Assembly (NCBI RefSeq): GCF_000621505.1
Contig: NZ_KK211296.1
Span: 1 to 45,885, forward strand
Length of the DNA stretch: 45,885 bases
Source: Ruminiclostridium cellobioparum DSM 1351 = ATCC 15832
GTDB taxonomy: Bacteria; Bacillota; Clostridia; Acetivibrionales; DSM-1351
Reading direction: 5' to 3'
Of this stretch, positions 15,772 to 24,060 are shown piece after piece (the first letter of the stretch is position 1; every line of letters starts with the position of its first letter). The notes under the pieces are model-generated. The model was not told the DNA's origin and made no database searches. It was given only the letters and a program-made list of their open reading frames with translations. Position numbers and translations under genes: made by a program.

Positions 15772-17172
15772 TTACTGGCATACCTTCCCTGGATTTAATA
15801 TATTTTTGGGGTCGAAAGCCAGCTTTATCCCTCTCATTATCCCCATTATTTCAGGATCAAGAGATTCCTTGAGATAAGGCTTCTTTGCATAACCGATACC
15901 GTGCTCTCCAGAAACCTGTCCCCGGAGTTCGTTTGCCTTTTTATACATTTCCTCCATAGCCAGGGCAAGTCTCTTTTCCCATTCTTCTTCGCTGAGGTCG
16001 TCCTTGAGGATATATGCATGAAGATTACCGTCTCCGGCATGGCCGAAGCTCTTGATCCTCACGCCTACCTGATCCTGAAGTTTATGGCTGAATTCAACTA
16101 TTTCGCTAACCTTGTTCCTGGGAACAACCACATCCACTTCGTCCATATAGGTGGTGGAGGCTTTAATTGCTTCAAGGAATGCGCCTCTGGCCTTCCAGAT
16201 GGAATCATTCCTTTCCTCGGTATCGGAAATGAGAATATCAATGGCTCCCTGTTCCAGACATATTTTTGCAACACTGTCATAGGAGGCTTCGATTTCTTCG
16301 GTGGAATTGCCGTCAAATTTCAAGAGCAGGTAGGAGTCAGACTGATTGTCGGGGAACTTTTTGCCCAGAAATTCTTCGGCATCCATGATTGTCTGTCTCT
16401 GCATAAATTCAATAGCGGTGGGAATGGTCTTTGACTTGATAATCAGGGGTACTGTTCCTATAGCCTGCTCCAGAGACGGAAAAGGTATTAAAAGGCTGAT
16501 TGCTTTTTTAGGCAGAGGCAGAAGCTTTAAGATTGCCTTTGTTATTATGCCCAGAGTGCCCTCGGAGCCAACTATCAGATCCTTCATGGCATAACCCGAA
16601 CTGTTCTTGACCACCTTGCCGCCGAAACTGACAATATTACCATTGGGCAGAACTATTTCCAGACCTCTGACATAATCCCTGGTAACACCGTATTTTACCG
16701 CACGCATACCTCCGGCATTGGTATTGATATTGCCTCCGATGGTTGCGGTTTTTTCACCCGGATCGGGGGGATAGAAAAGATCGTGCTCCTCGACATACTT
16801 TGAGAGCTCCATGAGCAGAACACCCGGTTCAACAGTGACTGTCAGATTTTCCTCATCGAGCTCAAGGAAATGGTTCATCAGGCTCAGGTCCATAACAATC
16901 CCCTTGTTTATGGGGACGGCACCTCCCACAAGACCGGTGCCCGAGCCTCTGGGTGTAACCGGAATGTTGTTTTCAAAGGCATATTTCATAACTGCCGATA
17001 CTTCTTCGGTTGAAACCGCCCGGACAACAATATCGGGATAGCATTCAGTGCCTCCAAGCTCATCATGGCTGTACTCTTCATTTATGTTTTCCCTGTAAAG
17101 AACTCTTTCTGTGTCGTCTATTATACGGGTTACAGCTTCGAAGTCCTTCTGGTCGAATATTTTGTAATTCAT
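15772..17172 (-). CDS. glcD: FAD-linked lactate/glycolate dehydrogenase subunit (GlcD/LctD type)
   Basis: A 466-residue FAD-binding oxidase of the VAO/PCMH fold. The FAD-binding region is seen in [14 protein letters not shown] near residue 75 and [17 protein letters not shown] near 145-161; the C-terminal substrate domain carries [12 protein letters not shown] and [11 protein letters not shown]. Next to EtfB and EtfA it should be the catalytic LctD subunit, oxidising D- or L-lactate to pyruvate and passing electrons to the flavoprotein pair. GGGAGG lies eight bases before ATG 17172. It is the last gene of the operon. Confidence 0.9.
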   Translation of the reverse strand: MNYKIFDQKDFEAVTRIIDDTERVLYRENINEEYSHDELGGTECYPDIVVRAVSTEEVSAVMKYAFENNIPVTPRGSGTGLVGGAVPINKGIVMDLSLMNHFLELDEENLTVTVEPGVLLMELSKYVEEHDLFYPPDPGEKTATIGGNINTNAGGMRAVKYGVTRDYVRGLEIVLPNGNIVSFGGKVVKNSSGYAMKDLIVGSEGTLGIITKAILKLLPLPKKAISLLIPFPSLEQAIGTVPLIIKSKTIPTAIEFMQRQTIMDAEEFLGKKFPDNQSDSYLLLKFDGNSTEEIEASYDSVAKICLEQGAIDILISDTEERNDSIWKARGAFLEAIKASTTYMDEVDVVVPRNKVSEIVEFSHKLQDQVGVRIKSFGHAGDGNLHAYILKDDLSEEEWEKRLALAMEEMYKKANELRGQVSGEHGIGYAKKPYLKESLDPEIMGIMRGIKLAFDPKNILNPGKVCQ

Positions 17173-17275
17173 TTATATACCTCCCATTTCGCTGTTTGCA
17201 GCGATAAAATTAGTAATGAAAACCCGCCAGGGTTTTTTATGCGTGAAAAGTATGATGATCCACTTAATGAGTTTT
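17173..17275 (-). promoter_or_regulatory. Intergenic leader before glcD with three hairpins
   Basis: Read on the minus strand: CGTGAAAA and TTTTCACG (overlapping the etfA stop, about 17243-17281) can pair; next AAAACCC-TGGC-GGGTTTT; then the linker TTTTCATTAC (17213-17222); then TCGCTG-TTTG-CAGCGA at 17189-17204; then GGGAGG. The order hairpin, TTTCATTAC, GC-rich hairpin, ribosome binding site is the one seen before etfB and at 28-114, though the sequence match is loose. Confidence 0.45.
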
Positions 17276-18469
17276 TCACGCTGGCCTCCTTGATACCTTG
17301 ATTTTTTCAATGAGCTTCGGAAGAATATCATATAAATCCCCGACGATGCCATAATGTGCTATTTTAAAGATTGATGCCTTTTCATCCTTGTTTATTGCAA
17401 ATATATAGTCCGAGTTGTTCATACCGGCTGCGAACTGTACCGAACCGGAGACTCCGCAGGTTATTATGAGCTTGGGTCTCACTGTTCTTCCGCTCAGGCC
17501 GATCTGTTTTTTTGCGTCAAACCAGCCCGCTTCAATCATGGGTCTGGTGCAGGCAATTTCCCCTCCCAGAAGGTCGGCCAGCTCCTTTATGAGTTTCAGA
17601 TCTTCCTGTGCTCTGACTCCTCTGCCTGCAACGACCAGAACATCTGCGTTTTCTATGAGATTTTCCTTCGGCTTTTCCACAACTCCCAGGACATCTATTT
17701 TGGACTCCAGACACTCCCTGCCAATCTTGCAGCTTATTATCCTGCCTGCCGGTTCTGCTTTCCTTTCAGGGGAATTCATAACCTTGTAACGGACTGTAGC
17801 CATCTGAGGTCTTGCGTTGGGGGTCATGATCTCTGCCATGATATTTCCTCCGAATGCAGGTCTTATTTGAACAAGATCGGTGTTTTCCCTGATATCCAGG
17901 ATGGTGCAGTCGGCTGTAAGTCCTGTTCTGAATCTGGCGGCTACCCTGGGGGCAAGCTGTCTCCCGACGCTGGTTGCACCTACCAGGATGGAGGAAGGCT
18001 TTATTTTATTTATAAAGTCTTCAAATACGGCGGTATAGGCATCTATTTTAAAGTGATCCAATTCTTCATAGTCATAAACATATACTTCGTCAACTCCGTA
18101 GTGAAGCAGCCCGGCTGCACTGTCTCCGATTTTATTGCCCATAAATATGCAGTAAACCTTGTGGTTTACCTTATCTGCCAGTTCTCTGGCCTTTCCGATC
18201 AATTCATAGGTTACGGGGTGGATATCCCCGTTAACATGATCCACATAGACCGCTATCCCGTTCCAGGCGGATTTGTCTATACCTGCCTGCTCTTCCTTCA
18301 ACAGCTCGGCAGCGCCTGCCGGTCCTTTTTTTACGCAGAGTCCGCACATTTTACAGGCACTGTTTACCTCAACCCTGCCATTGTTTTTTTCCAGCGCACC
18401 AAATGGGCAAACTGCCATAAATTCTTTGATATTTGTTATTTTATCTTGATGGATTATTAATTTTGACAT
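17276..18469 (-). CDS. etfA: Electron transfer flavoprotein alpha subunit with N-terminal ferredoxin domain
   Basis: A 397-residue subunit. Residues 15-55 hold a [4Fe-4S] site (AVCPFGALE, then CKMCGLCVKKGP). The ETF-alpha core follows, ending in the FAD domain with GRGV near 290, GLSGRTVRP, CGVSGSVQF and AINKDEKASIFKIAHYGIVGD. The ferredoxin extension is known from LctC of Acetobacterium woodii and CarE, where it belongs to bifurcating complexes. ATG 18469 follows AGGAGG by six bases; an in-frame TTG at 18487 overlaps the etfB stop region and is rejected. It lies ten bases after etfB. Confidence 0.93.
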   Translation of the reverse strand: MSKLIIHQDKITNIKEFMAVCPFGALEKNNGRVEVNSACKMCGLCVKKGPAGAAELLKEEQAGIDKSAWNGIAVYVDHVNGDIHPVTYELIGKARELADKVNHKVYCIFMGNKIGDSAAGLLHYGVDEVYVYDYEELDHFKIDAYTAVFEDFINKIKPSSILVGATSVGRQLAPRVAARFRTGLTADCTILDIRENTDLVQIRPAFGGNIMAEIMTPNARPQMATVRYKVMNSPERKAEPAGRIISCKIGRECLESKIDVLGVVEKPKENLIENADVLVVAGRGVRAQEDLKLIKELADLLGGEIACTRPMIEAGWFDAKKQIGLSGRTVRPKLIITCGVSGSVQFAAGMNNSDYIFAINKDEKASIFKIAHYGIVGDLYDILPKLIEKIKVSRRPA

Positions 18470-18479
18470 GGTTTGCCTC

Positions 18480-19268
18480 CTAAACAAATTTCAATTCTTT
18501 GATTTTATTGAATAATTTTTCGGGAATATCCTCGGCGGCATCATTCCAGAGCTCGCGGTGATTGTTGGCCTCGGGAGGAAATATTCTTTGCACCTGTGTG
18601 GGAGAACCGTTTAAACCGTATTTCTTTTCATCCTGATCTCCCAGATCATTAAATGAGATGATTTTTATTTCCCGGTTTTTTGTCTCCATTTTTTTGACGT
18701 AGGAGGGAAGCCTCGGCTGACAGATATCCTTATCCACCGTCAGAAGGCAGGGGTAGGGGACCTTGGCAATTTCAACCGTATTTGCCATATCCATTTCAAC
18801 CGTAATATGACTGTCACCGATTTCAATTAATTTTTTAACGTTGGATATACTGGGTATATTCAAGTATTCGGCCATTTCCGGGCCTACCTGTGCCGTATCG
18901 CCGTCAGTGGTCTGCTTGCCGCACAGTATCAGCTCGAATTTCCCCAGCTGTGCCACACCCTGGGAAAGGGTATAGCTGGTGGCAAGCACATCGGAACCGC
19001 CGAACTTTCTGTCCGAAAGCAGTATGCCTTCATCTGCGCCCATTGCAAAGGCTTCCATTATTATCTGCTTTGCCTGGGGAGGTCCCATACTGATTACCGT
19101 AACCGAGCCGCCGTGGGCTTCCTTTAATTTTAAAGCTGTTTCAAGGGCATACAGGTCATAGGGATTCATTTTTGAATCCACACCGTCCCTTTTTAAGACT
19201 CCCGTAACCGGATCAACCTCAACCTTATTGGTCCCGGGTACCTGTTTTATACAAACTAAAATATTCAT
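18480..19268 (-). CDS. etfB: Electron transfer flavoprotein beta subunit
   Basis: A 262-residue partner of EtfA, starting [20 protein letters not shown] as ETF-beta proteins do, with [14 protein letters not shown] near 45 and the nucleotide-binding loop [20 protein letters not shown] near 115. In bifurcating ETFs this subunit carries the FAD that splits electrons between NAD and ferredoxin. AGGAGG is five bases before ATG 19268. Its leader is a near-copy of the one before the carboxynorspermidine dehydrogenase gene. It lies after the lactate permease in the operon. Confidence 0.94.
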   Translation of the reverse strand: MNILVCIKQVPGTNKVEVDPVTGVLKRDGVDSKMNPYDLYALETALKLKEAHGGSVTVISMGPPQAKQIIMEAFAMGADEGILLSDRKFGGSDVLATSYTLSQGVAQLGKFELILCGKQTTDGDTAQVGPEMAEYLNIPSISNVKKLIEIGDSHITVEMDMANTVEIAKVPYPCLLTVDKDICQPRLPSYVKKMETKNREIKIISFNDLGDQDEKKYGLNGSPTQVQRIFPPEANNHRELWNDAAEDIPEKLFNKIKELKFV

Positions 19269-19375
19269 ATTAACCTCCTAAGCCATGTATGGCTTTGAGC
19301 CGCTTAGCGGCCACAAAACTGTAATGAAATTTTTTCTCTCCTCATCCGCTATAAGGCGAATAAACTGCTAGAAAC
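19269..19375 (-). promoter_or_regulatory. Two-hairpin leader before etfB
   Basis: On the minus strand: TTTATTCGC-CTTATA-GCGGATGAG forms a nine-pair stem with G-U pairs; a linker ATTTCATTACA follows; then GGCCGC-TAA-GCGGCT at about 19298-19312; an extra hairpin AAGCCA-TACA-TGGCTT not found in the other copy; then AGGAGG. Outer TTTCT (overlapping the lctP stop) can pair with AGAAA. Differences from the copy at 28-114 mostly keep the pairing, which favours a folded RNA. Confidence 0.5.
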
Positions 19376-20924
19376 CGAATAATGAACTGCAGAAATAGCT
19401 GATTAATCCTAAAATAACTACATACACTGCGCAAACCTTTATGGTGCTTCCGAGAATCTTGCCCTCGCTGCCTGCCAGGCCTGTAGCTGCAACCGCTATG
19501 GCGATGCTCTGGGGAGAGATCATTTTTCCTGCCGTTGCCCCGCCTGTGTTTATGGCGGCTATCCAGTACGGATTTGCTCCGGCTGCCTTTGCAGCCTCGG
19601 ACTGAAGATTACCGAACAATACATTTGCCGAGGTATCACTGCCTGTTACAAAGGTTCCCAGGGCTCCTATAAGGGGTGCCACCAGCGGATAGAACGAACC
19701 TGTGATCATAACCAGCACTGTGGCTATGGAGTTTATCATTCCGCTGTAACCCATTACTTTGGCCAGGGCAATGATGGAGACTATTGTAATGGTGGATTTA
19801 ATCAACTGTTTAACCGTTTTTAAAAGTATGCCTGTTATTGTTTTGAACTTTACTCCCTGTATCATACCGCCGATATAAGTTGCTATAATAATCAGCGTTC
19901 CGGGTGCTGCCAGCCAGGAGAAGGTATAAGGCTTCGCTCCCTCGCCGGTAAAGATTTGAACCGAGGTCTTGACTGCCGACAAAGCCTCGTTTACCGGAGG
20001 GATCAGTGTTGAAGAGCACAGTATGAAGAGGAATACCAGTATGAATGGCAGCCAGGCCATCAAGCCCTGTTTCAGTGTTATCTTTTCCTGCTTTGCTGCT
20101 CCAGCCGTTTGTATCTGATATTCTTTAGGTACAGGAGCCTTGCCTTTAAAAAGTTTGGCGGCTATTACAGTACACATCATTGAACAAACCGCGCCTACGA
20201 CTGCCGGAAGCTCGGGTCCGAGGTATTTTGCTATGAGGAGCTGGGGTACTGCGAAGGAAATACCCGAAACCAGTGTGATGCCGAAGATTCCTTTAACAGC
20301 TTTAAAGGATTTGCCTGTAAGCATTACAAGTGCGAAGGGAAGCAGCATTACCAGCGGCAAAAGCTGAATTCCCACGGCATAGGACAGCTGCGATACATCC
20401 AGGCCGGTTACCTTGGCCAGGGTAACTACCGGGATACCGATGGCACCGAAGGCAGTAGGAGTTGTGTTGGATATGAGGCAGATCACTGCGGCAAAAAGAG
20501 GGTTGAAACCCAGTGCGACCAGTATACCCGCAGGTATGGCAACCGCTGTTCCGAAGCCTGCTATTGCTTCGAGAAAACCGCCGAAGCCCCAGGCCAGAAT
20601 AAGGATCAGTATTCTTTTATCGGTGGTGACACCTGTTATCATTCTTTTAATTACATCCATGCCTCCGGTATGGAGAGACAGATTGTAAGTAAATACTGCC
20701 GCTATGATAACAAGGGTTATTGGCCATATTGCCAGGGCCACACCTTCCAGACCTGCGGTAAGAGTGTCCGGCAGATTGAGTTTCCATACAAATACTGCAA
20801 GAGCCGCCGTCAGTCCAAAAGCGATGGGACATGCCTTATAACCCGGCCATTTAAGTACACCCAGTGAAACAATAAGCCACATTATGGGTAAAAGAGCTAA
20901 TACAAATAAAACAGCGATATTCAT
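19368..20924 (-). CDS. lctP: L-lactate permease
   Basis: A 518-residue, roughly 13-segment membrane transporter of the LctP family. GFGGFLEAIAGFGTAVAIPAG near residue 115 and NTTPTAFGAIGIP near 155 are family signatures; GSDTSANVLFGNLQ lies near 425 and GKMISPQSIAIA near 455. It brings in lactate for EtfAB/GlcD. ATG 20924 is chosen because AAAGGAG lies nine bases upstream; the frame opens at 20960. It is the first gene of the lactate operon, behind the operators described separately. Confidence 0.93.
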   Translation of the reverse strand: MNIAVLFVLALLPIMWLIVSLGVLKWPGYKACPIAFGLTAALAVFVWKLNLPDTLTAGLEGVALAIWPITLVIIAAVFTYNLSLHTGGMDVIKRMITGVTTDKRILILILAWGFGGFLEAIAGFGTAVAIPAGILVALGFNPLFAAVICLISNTTPTAFGAIGIPVVTLAKVTGLDVSQLSYAVGIQLLPLVMLLPFALVMLTGKSFKAVKGIFGITLVSGISFAVPQLLIAKYLGPELPAVVGAVCSMMCTVIAAKLFKGKAPVPKEYQIQTAGAAKQEKITLKQGLMAWLPFILVFLFILCSSTLIPPVNEALSAVKTSVQIFTGEGAKPYTFSWLAAPGTLIIIATYIGGMIQGVKFKTITGILLKTVKQLIKSTITIVSIIALAKVMGYSGMINSIATVLVMITGSFYPLVAPLIGALGTFVTGSDTSANVLFGNLQSEAAKAAGANPYWIAAINTGGATAGKMISPQSIAIAVAATGLAGSEGKILGSTIKVCAVYVVILGLISYFCSSLFGF

Positions 20925-21000
20925 GGCTTTTCTCCTTTGAAAATCAGTATTGGCTAGCATTGGTTTTAGCTTTGAGCAGTTAGCATAAAGAAGTGCTGTA

Positions 21001-21017
21001 AATTGGTATGACCAATT
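21001..21017. promoter_or_regulatory. Distal operator (FadR/LldR type) in the lctP leader
   Basis: AATTGGT-ATG-ACCAATT is a perfect palindrome with a three-base centre, matching the GT...AC spacing of FadR-subfamily GntR regulators. It lies 66 bp from the twin site at 21068-21082, inside the transcribed leader, so the two may support looping. Confidence 0.7.
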
Positions 21018-21067
21018 TGATTAAAAAAATAAACATCTGAATTCAAGTGTTTGTGCATGTTACACAT

Positions 21068-21082
21068 ATTGGTCGTACCAAT
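21068..21082. promoter_or_regulatory. Promoter-proximal operator (FadR/LldR type)
   Basis: ATTGGT-CGT-ACCAAT lies ten bases downstream of the -10 box of the lctP promoter, across about +4 to +18. A repressor bound here would block the start. The regulator gene lies next door on the same strand. Confidence 0.75.
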
Positions 21083-21092
21083 TTGTATCTTT

Positions 21093-21121
21093 ATATTACA
21101 ATATCACTAAAGCCGTGTAAA
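21093..21121 (-). promoter_or_regulatory. lctP: Promoter of the lactate operon
   Basis: On the minus strand, TTTACA (21121-21116), a 17-base spacer and TAATAT (21098-21093). The predicted start is near 21086, giving a 160-base leader that contains both operators. Confidence 0.65.
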
Positions 21122-21174
21122 CAATAGTTATTTATTTAACTATTTATTTTAACTTTACCTGCATATATCTGGAA

Positions 21175-21201
21175 TAAAAAAGACCTCAATGAGGTCAAAA
21201 A
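21175..21201 (-). terminator. Terminator of the FadR-type regulator gene
   Basis: GACCTC-ATT-GAGGTC at 21196-21182 is followed on the minus strand by TTTTTT. It separates the regulator transcript from the lactate operon, which therefore needs its own promoter. Confidence 0.85.
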
Positions 21202-21211
21202 TACCTGAAGG

Positions 21212-21919
21212 TCAATTGTGCTTAATGTATTGGGCAATGATGTCAAAATGCTGCATGATGGCTTCATGAGTGGCTTTTGAGTCTCTGGCCTTTAAGGAAT
21301 GGACAATTTTTTCATGAATATTCTGGAGCCTGGATACATTGTCCCTGTTGGATAGAATTTCCTTGCGCCTGTCCTTGATATATATGTTTATCAGTTCCTC
21401 CAGAATTTTGAGTATCTGTATGATAATGCTGTTGTGTGAGGCGGCGGCAATTGTGTAGTGGAGCTCGCTGTCCAGTGCCACGTTTTTGTTCTCATCCTCT
21501 GTTACAGCCATTTCTCCGACTATTTCCTCAAGCCTTTTTATTTGTTCATCCGTTATGTTTTCAACAGCCAGAAGAGCTGCCTTCGTTTCCAGGGCCTCTC
21601 TCAATTCACTTATTTGAAGGCTGTTGAACTGCTGCAGCAGGAACATCATGGACATTGATTCTGTGAGACTCTTTGTATAATTTCCCGTAATAAAGTTTCC
21701 AGAGCCTTGAATGCTTTCAATTACACCCAGTATTTCAAGAGTACGCAAGGCCTCTCTTATTGATGTACGGCTTACTCCAAACTGTCTGGCCAGATCCCTT
21801 TCAGGCGGCAGCTTGTCCCCGGAGGAAAGTTTTCCGGTGATCAGGTCGGTTTTTATAGAGTCGATTATTGATTCATAAGTTCTTTTTGAAGAATCCTGTT
21901 TTTCCATGTTCATCACCAT
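21212..21919 (-). CDS. FadR-subfamily GntR transcriptional regulator, probable lactate-responsive repressor
   Basis: A protein of about 235 residues. Winged helix at residues 10-75 (LPPERDLARQFGVSRTSIREALRTLEILGVIE), then an all-helical FCD ligand domain from about 90 to 230 with metal-ligand-type residues in DSELHYTIAAASHNSII. Relatives LldR/LctA sense lactate and release the lactate operon. Two matching operators lie just downstream in front of lctP. Three ATGs (21919, 21913, 21907) compete and no strong ribosome binding site decides between them. Confidence 0.88.
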   Translation of the reverse strand: MVMNMEKQDSSKRTYESIIDSIKTDLITGKLSSGDKLPPERDLARQFGVSRTSIREALRTLEILGVIESIQGSGNFITGNYTKSLTESMSMMFLLQQFNSLQISELREALETKAALLAVENITDEQIKRLEEIVGEMAVTEDENKNVALDSELHYTIAAASHNSIIIQILKILEELINIYIKDRRKEILSNRDNVSRLQNIHEKIVHSLKARDSKATHEAIMQHFDIIAQYIKHN

Positions 21920-22082
21920 TTCCGCGGTTTATGAATTGCAGTAACAATATTATCCTATCATCAGTATGGGCTAAAAACAACCCGCTGAAAAATAAATGGT
22001 CCGGGTATGTTGAATTAACTCCGATATTGTGATATTTTCAGTGTAAGAAGTAATGGCGGACATTGATGGAAAGGTTGGTCAA

Positions 22083-22604
22083 ATGAAAAACATATTTATT
22101 TACAGCACTGCAATCGGGCGCATCGGAATTGCAGAAAAAGATGAGCATATAACAAATATTTTTTTTGAAGGGGAATTGCCGGGAATTGATTTACCGGTTA
22201 CAAAAGATACAGGCCCGGTGACCTTCAGGGGAGAGGAATACGCAGTCAGGGAGACAGGTCTTATAAAGGAGGCCCTGCAGCAGATGGAAGAATATTTTTC
22301 CGGCAGGCGGAAGAGTTTTTCACTGCCTCTGGCACCCCAGGGAACCGATTTCATGAAAAATGTGTGGCAATGTCTGTGTGAGATTCCTTTCGGAGAGACA
22401 AGAAGCTATAGGGAAATAGCGGCGGCGGCAGGCAACCCCAAGGCTTCGAGGGCGGTGGGACTGGCCAACAACCGAAATCCCATACCTCTTATTATACCCT
22501 GCCACAGGGTTATAGGCTCAAACGGGAAGCTTACAGGCTACAGAGGGGGCCTGGAAACCAAACAGCAGCTTTTGGAGATTGAACAAAAACATGCGGATAT
22601 TTAA
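22083..22604 (+). CDS. ogt: Methylated-DNA-protein cysteine methyltransferase
   Basis: A 173-residue suicide DNA repair protein that takes the alkyl group from O6-alkylguanine onto a cysteine. The active-site motif IIPCHRVIGSNGKLTGYRGG is at about residues 137-156, and the helix-turn-helix segment with the arginine finger (SYREIAAAAGNPKASRAVG) lies before it. ATG 22083 follows GGAAAGG; the frame opens at 22053. Its end overlaps the start of a second DNA repair gene, so the pair is co-translated. Confidence 0.93.
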   Translation: MKNIFIYSTAIGRIGIAEKDEHITNIFFEGELPGIDLPVTKDTGPVTFRGEEYAVRETGLIKEALQQMEEYFSGRRKSFSLPLAPQGTDFMKNVWQCLCEIPFGETRSYREIAAAAGNPKASRAVGLANNRNPIPLIIPCHRVIGSNGKLTGYRGGLETKQQLLEIEQKHADI

Positions 22605-23193
22605 TTACGGACAAAAGGAAATTGATTACCTCAGAAAAAAAGATAAAAAGCTTTGTGCGGCAATTGACAGAATAGGCAGGATTGAACGCGAAGTGATACC
22701 AGACCTGTTTACTGCGCTTGTAAACAGTATAGTAGGACAGCAGATATCTGCCAAAGCTGCTGAAACGGTCTGGAACAGGGTGACTGAAAAGTTCGGTGAA
22801 ATAACACCCGGAACCATAGCCGAAATACCTGCCGACCGGATACAGCAGTGCGGATTGTCACACCGGAAGGTACAGTATATCAAAGGTATCGGCCAGGCGG
22901 TACTGGACGGAAGAATTGACCTTGAACTGCTTCAAAGGAGTGAGGATGCCGGGGTGATTTCCTGTCTGTCCTCCCTTAACGGAATAGGGAAATGGACTGC
23001 CGAAATGCTTTTGATATTTTCAATGGAAAGACCCGATGTGGTCAGCTGGGGAGATCTGGCAATCCAGCGGGGAATGATGAAATTGTATGGATTGAAAACT
23101 TTGACAAAAGAACAGTTTGACAGGTATGTAAAAAGATACTCTCCTTACGGGACGGTGGCGTCGCTGTACCTCTGGGAAATTTCCAGAGAATAA
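22591..23193 (+). CDS. DNA-3-methyladenine glycosylase, AlkA-like HhH-GPD protein
   Basis: A 200-residue base-excision glycosylase removing alkylated purines. The fold is the HhH-GPD core: LVNSIVGQQISAKAAETVW near residue 45, hairpin LNGIGKWTAEMLLIFS near 132, and the catalytic aspartate in SWGDLAIQRGM near 155. It lacks the N-terminal domain of E. coli AlkA, as short bacterial versions do. The start is uncertain: ATG 22591 has GGAG 13 bases upstream and TTG 22579 has it too close. The gene overlaps ogt by 14 bases. Confidence 0.9.
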   Translation: MRIFNYGQKEIDYLRKKDKKLCAAIDRIGRIEREVIPDLFTALVNSIVGQQISAKAAETVWNRVTEKFGEITPGTIAEIPADRIQQCGLSHRKVQYIKGIGQAVLDGRIDLELLQRSEDAGVISCLSSLNGIGKWTAEMLLIFSMERPDVVSWGDLAIQRGMMKLYGLKTLTKEQFDRYVKRYSPYGTVASLYLWEISRE

Positions 23194-23203
23194 AGTTAAC
23201 ATG

Positions 23204-23271
23204 AAATAAAAATCAAAATAAAATGAAAATCAAAATAAAATAAAAATCAAAACGAAATGAAAATTAAAACG
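23204..23271 (+). repeat. Four tandem copies of a 17-bp A-rich unit
   Basis: Units at 23204, 23221, 23238 and 23255 read AAATRAAAATYAAAAYR, differing at only a few positions, with TA endings in the first two and CG endings in the last two. They stand between the glycosylase stop and its terminator. This looks like a slippage-made array. Confidence 0.85.
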
Positions 23272-23289
23272 AAAGATATTTTGATAATT

Positions 23290-23321
23290 GGGTATATATA
23301 TTTATATACCCGATTTTTTAT
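23290..23321 (+). terminator. Terminator of the ogt/glycosylase unit
   Basis: GGGTATATA (23290-23298) pairs with TATATACCC (23303-23311) around a four-base loop, followed by GATTTTTTATT. Confidence 0.8.
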
Positions 23322-23356
23322 TGTCCAGAAGGTATTTTTCATGGGAACACGCCATA

Positions 23357-23400
23357 TCCGGCTCACGGTATGTGTGTCGTATCATATTTTGTGAGCCGGA
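23357..23400 (+). other. Inverted repeat before a small gene
   Basis: TCCGGCTCAC (23357-23366) and GTGAGCCGGA (23391-23400) pair perfectly around a 24-base loop, 18 bases before the start of the next gene. It could be an operator or a leader stem. Confidence 0.6.
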
Positions 23401-23418
23401 AAGGTAGATAGTACTTAT

Positions 23419-23634
23419 ATGGGTAAATTCGAGAGATTTGAGAAAGTCGGTTTAAGGGATAAGGAAACAAAAGCACTGATTGCCGTTTATCCTAAAAAGC
23501 CGGAGGGAACGGACGACCAGGTAGAGGCTGATGTAAAGTACTGGTATTACCAGAGAAGCTGTTCGGCAGAAGAGGAACTGAAGGGTCTTTTTGTGGATCA
23601 TTTGACAGAACATGAGTTAAAGTCAATTCAATAG
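23419..23634 (+). CDS. Small protein of unknown function
   Basis: A 71-residue soluble, charged protein (start MGKFERFEKVGLRDKETKAL), with a central WYYQRSCSAEEELKG segment and one cysteine. I do not recognise the family. There are no membrane segments or metal motifs. The ribosome binding site is weak (AAAGG 14 bases upstream). It may be transcribed with the small membrane protein gene 98 bases downstream, but a long hairpin lies between them. Confidence 0.6.
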   Translation: MGKFERFEKVGLRDKETKALIAVYPKKPEGTDDQVEADVKYWYYQRSCSAEEELKGLFVDHLTEHELKSIQ

Positions 23635-23664
23635 TATATTAAAGCATATTAAAAATTTTGATCC

Positions 23665-23718
23665 GGAAATTGATGGGAATTGCCGGAGCAGGTTTTCGGG
23701 CAGTTCCATCCAATTTCC
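23665..23718 (+). other. Long hairpin before the small membrane protein gene
   Basis: GGAAATTGATGGGAA (23665-23679) pairs with TTCCATCCAATTTCC (23704-23718) with one bulge. TGCC and GGGCA extend the stem inward. It ends three bases before the AGAGG ribosome binding site. No T-run follows. Confidence 0.6.
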
Positions 23719-23732
23719 TGCAGAGGTAAACT

Positions 23733-24056
23733 ATGTTTAAACTCAGGAATATATATTTATATCTGGTAAGCTTTGTGTCACTGATGCTGATACTTATAGG
23801 GCTGATTTTTACAATTCAGAATTTGACCGACCTGATTTTCCCTACCAACTATTATTACGACACCGCCCCAATAGATAAAACCGGGCAGACCGAAGAGGAA
23901 AAAAAGGCCTATGAGGAGAGTCAGAGAAGAAATGAGCAGAACCAGCGAACCCTAAGAGGCAAAGCTGTGGCAAAATCCACGTCTGTAGTTGTCGTGGCGC
24001 TGCCATCCTTCATATATCATTGGAGAAAAATTGAGAAAGAGAAAAGGGAAAAATAA
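23733..24056 (+). CDS. Small membrane protein of unknown function
   Basis: A 107-residue protein with two hydrophobic segments, residues 8-30 (YLVSFVSLMLILIGLIFTI) and about 80-97 (STSVVVVALPSFIYHW), joined by a hydrophilic loop rich in Glu/Lys/Gln. The end is strongly basic and acidic (RKIEKEKREK). I do not recognise the family. AGAGG lies before ATG 23733. It converges with the ArsR gene, whose stop is only four bases away. Confidence 0.65.
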   Translation: MFKLRNIYLYLVSFVSLMLILIGLIFTIQNLTDLIFPTNYYYDTAPIDKTGQTEEEKKAYEESQRRNEQNQRTLRGKAVAKSTSVVVVALPSFIYHWRKIEKEKREK

Positions 24057-24060
24057 TCCG

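Noticed and set aside
23204-23271. CRISPR array
   Set aside because: The units are contiguous 17-bp repeats without spacers and no cas genes are near.
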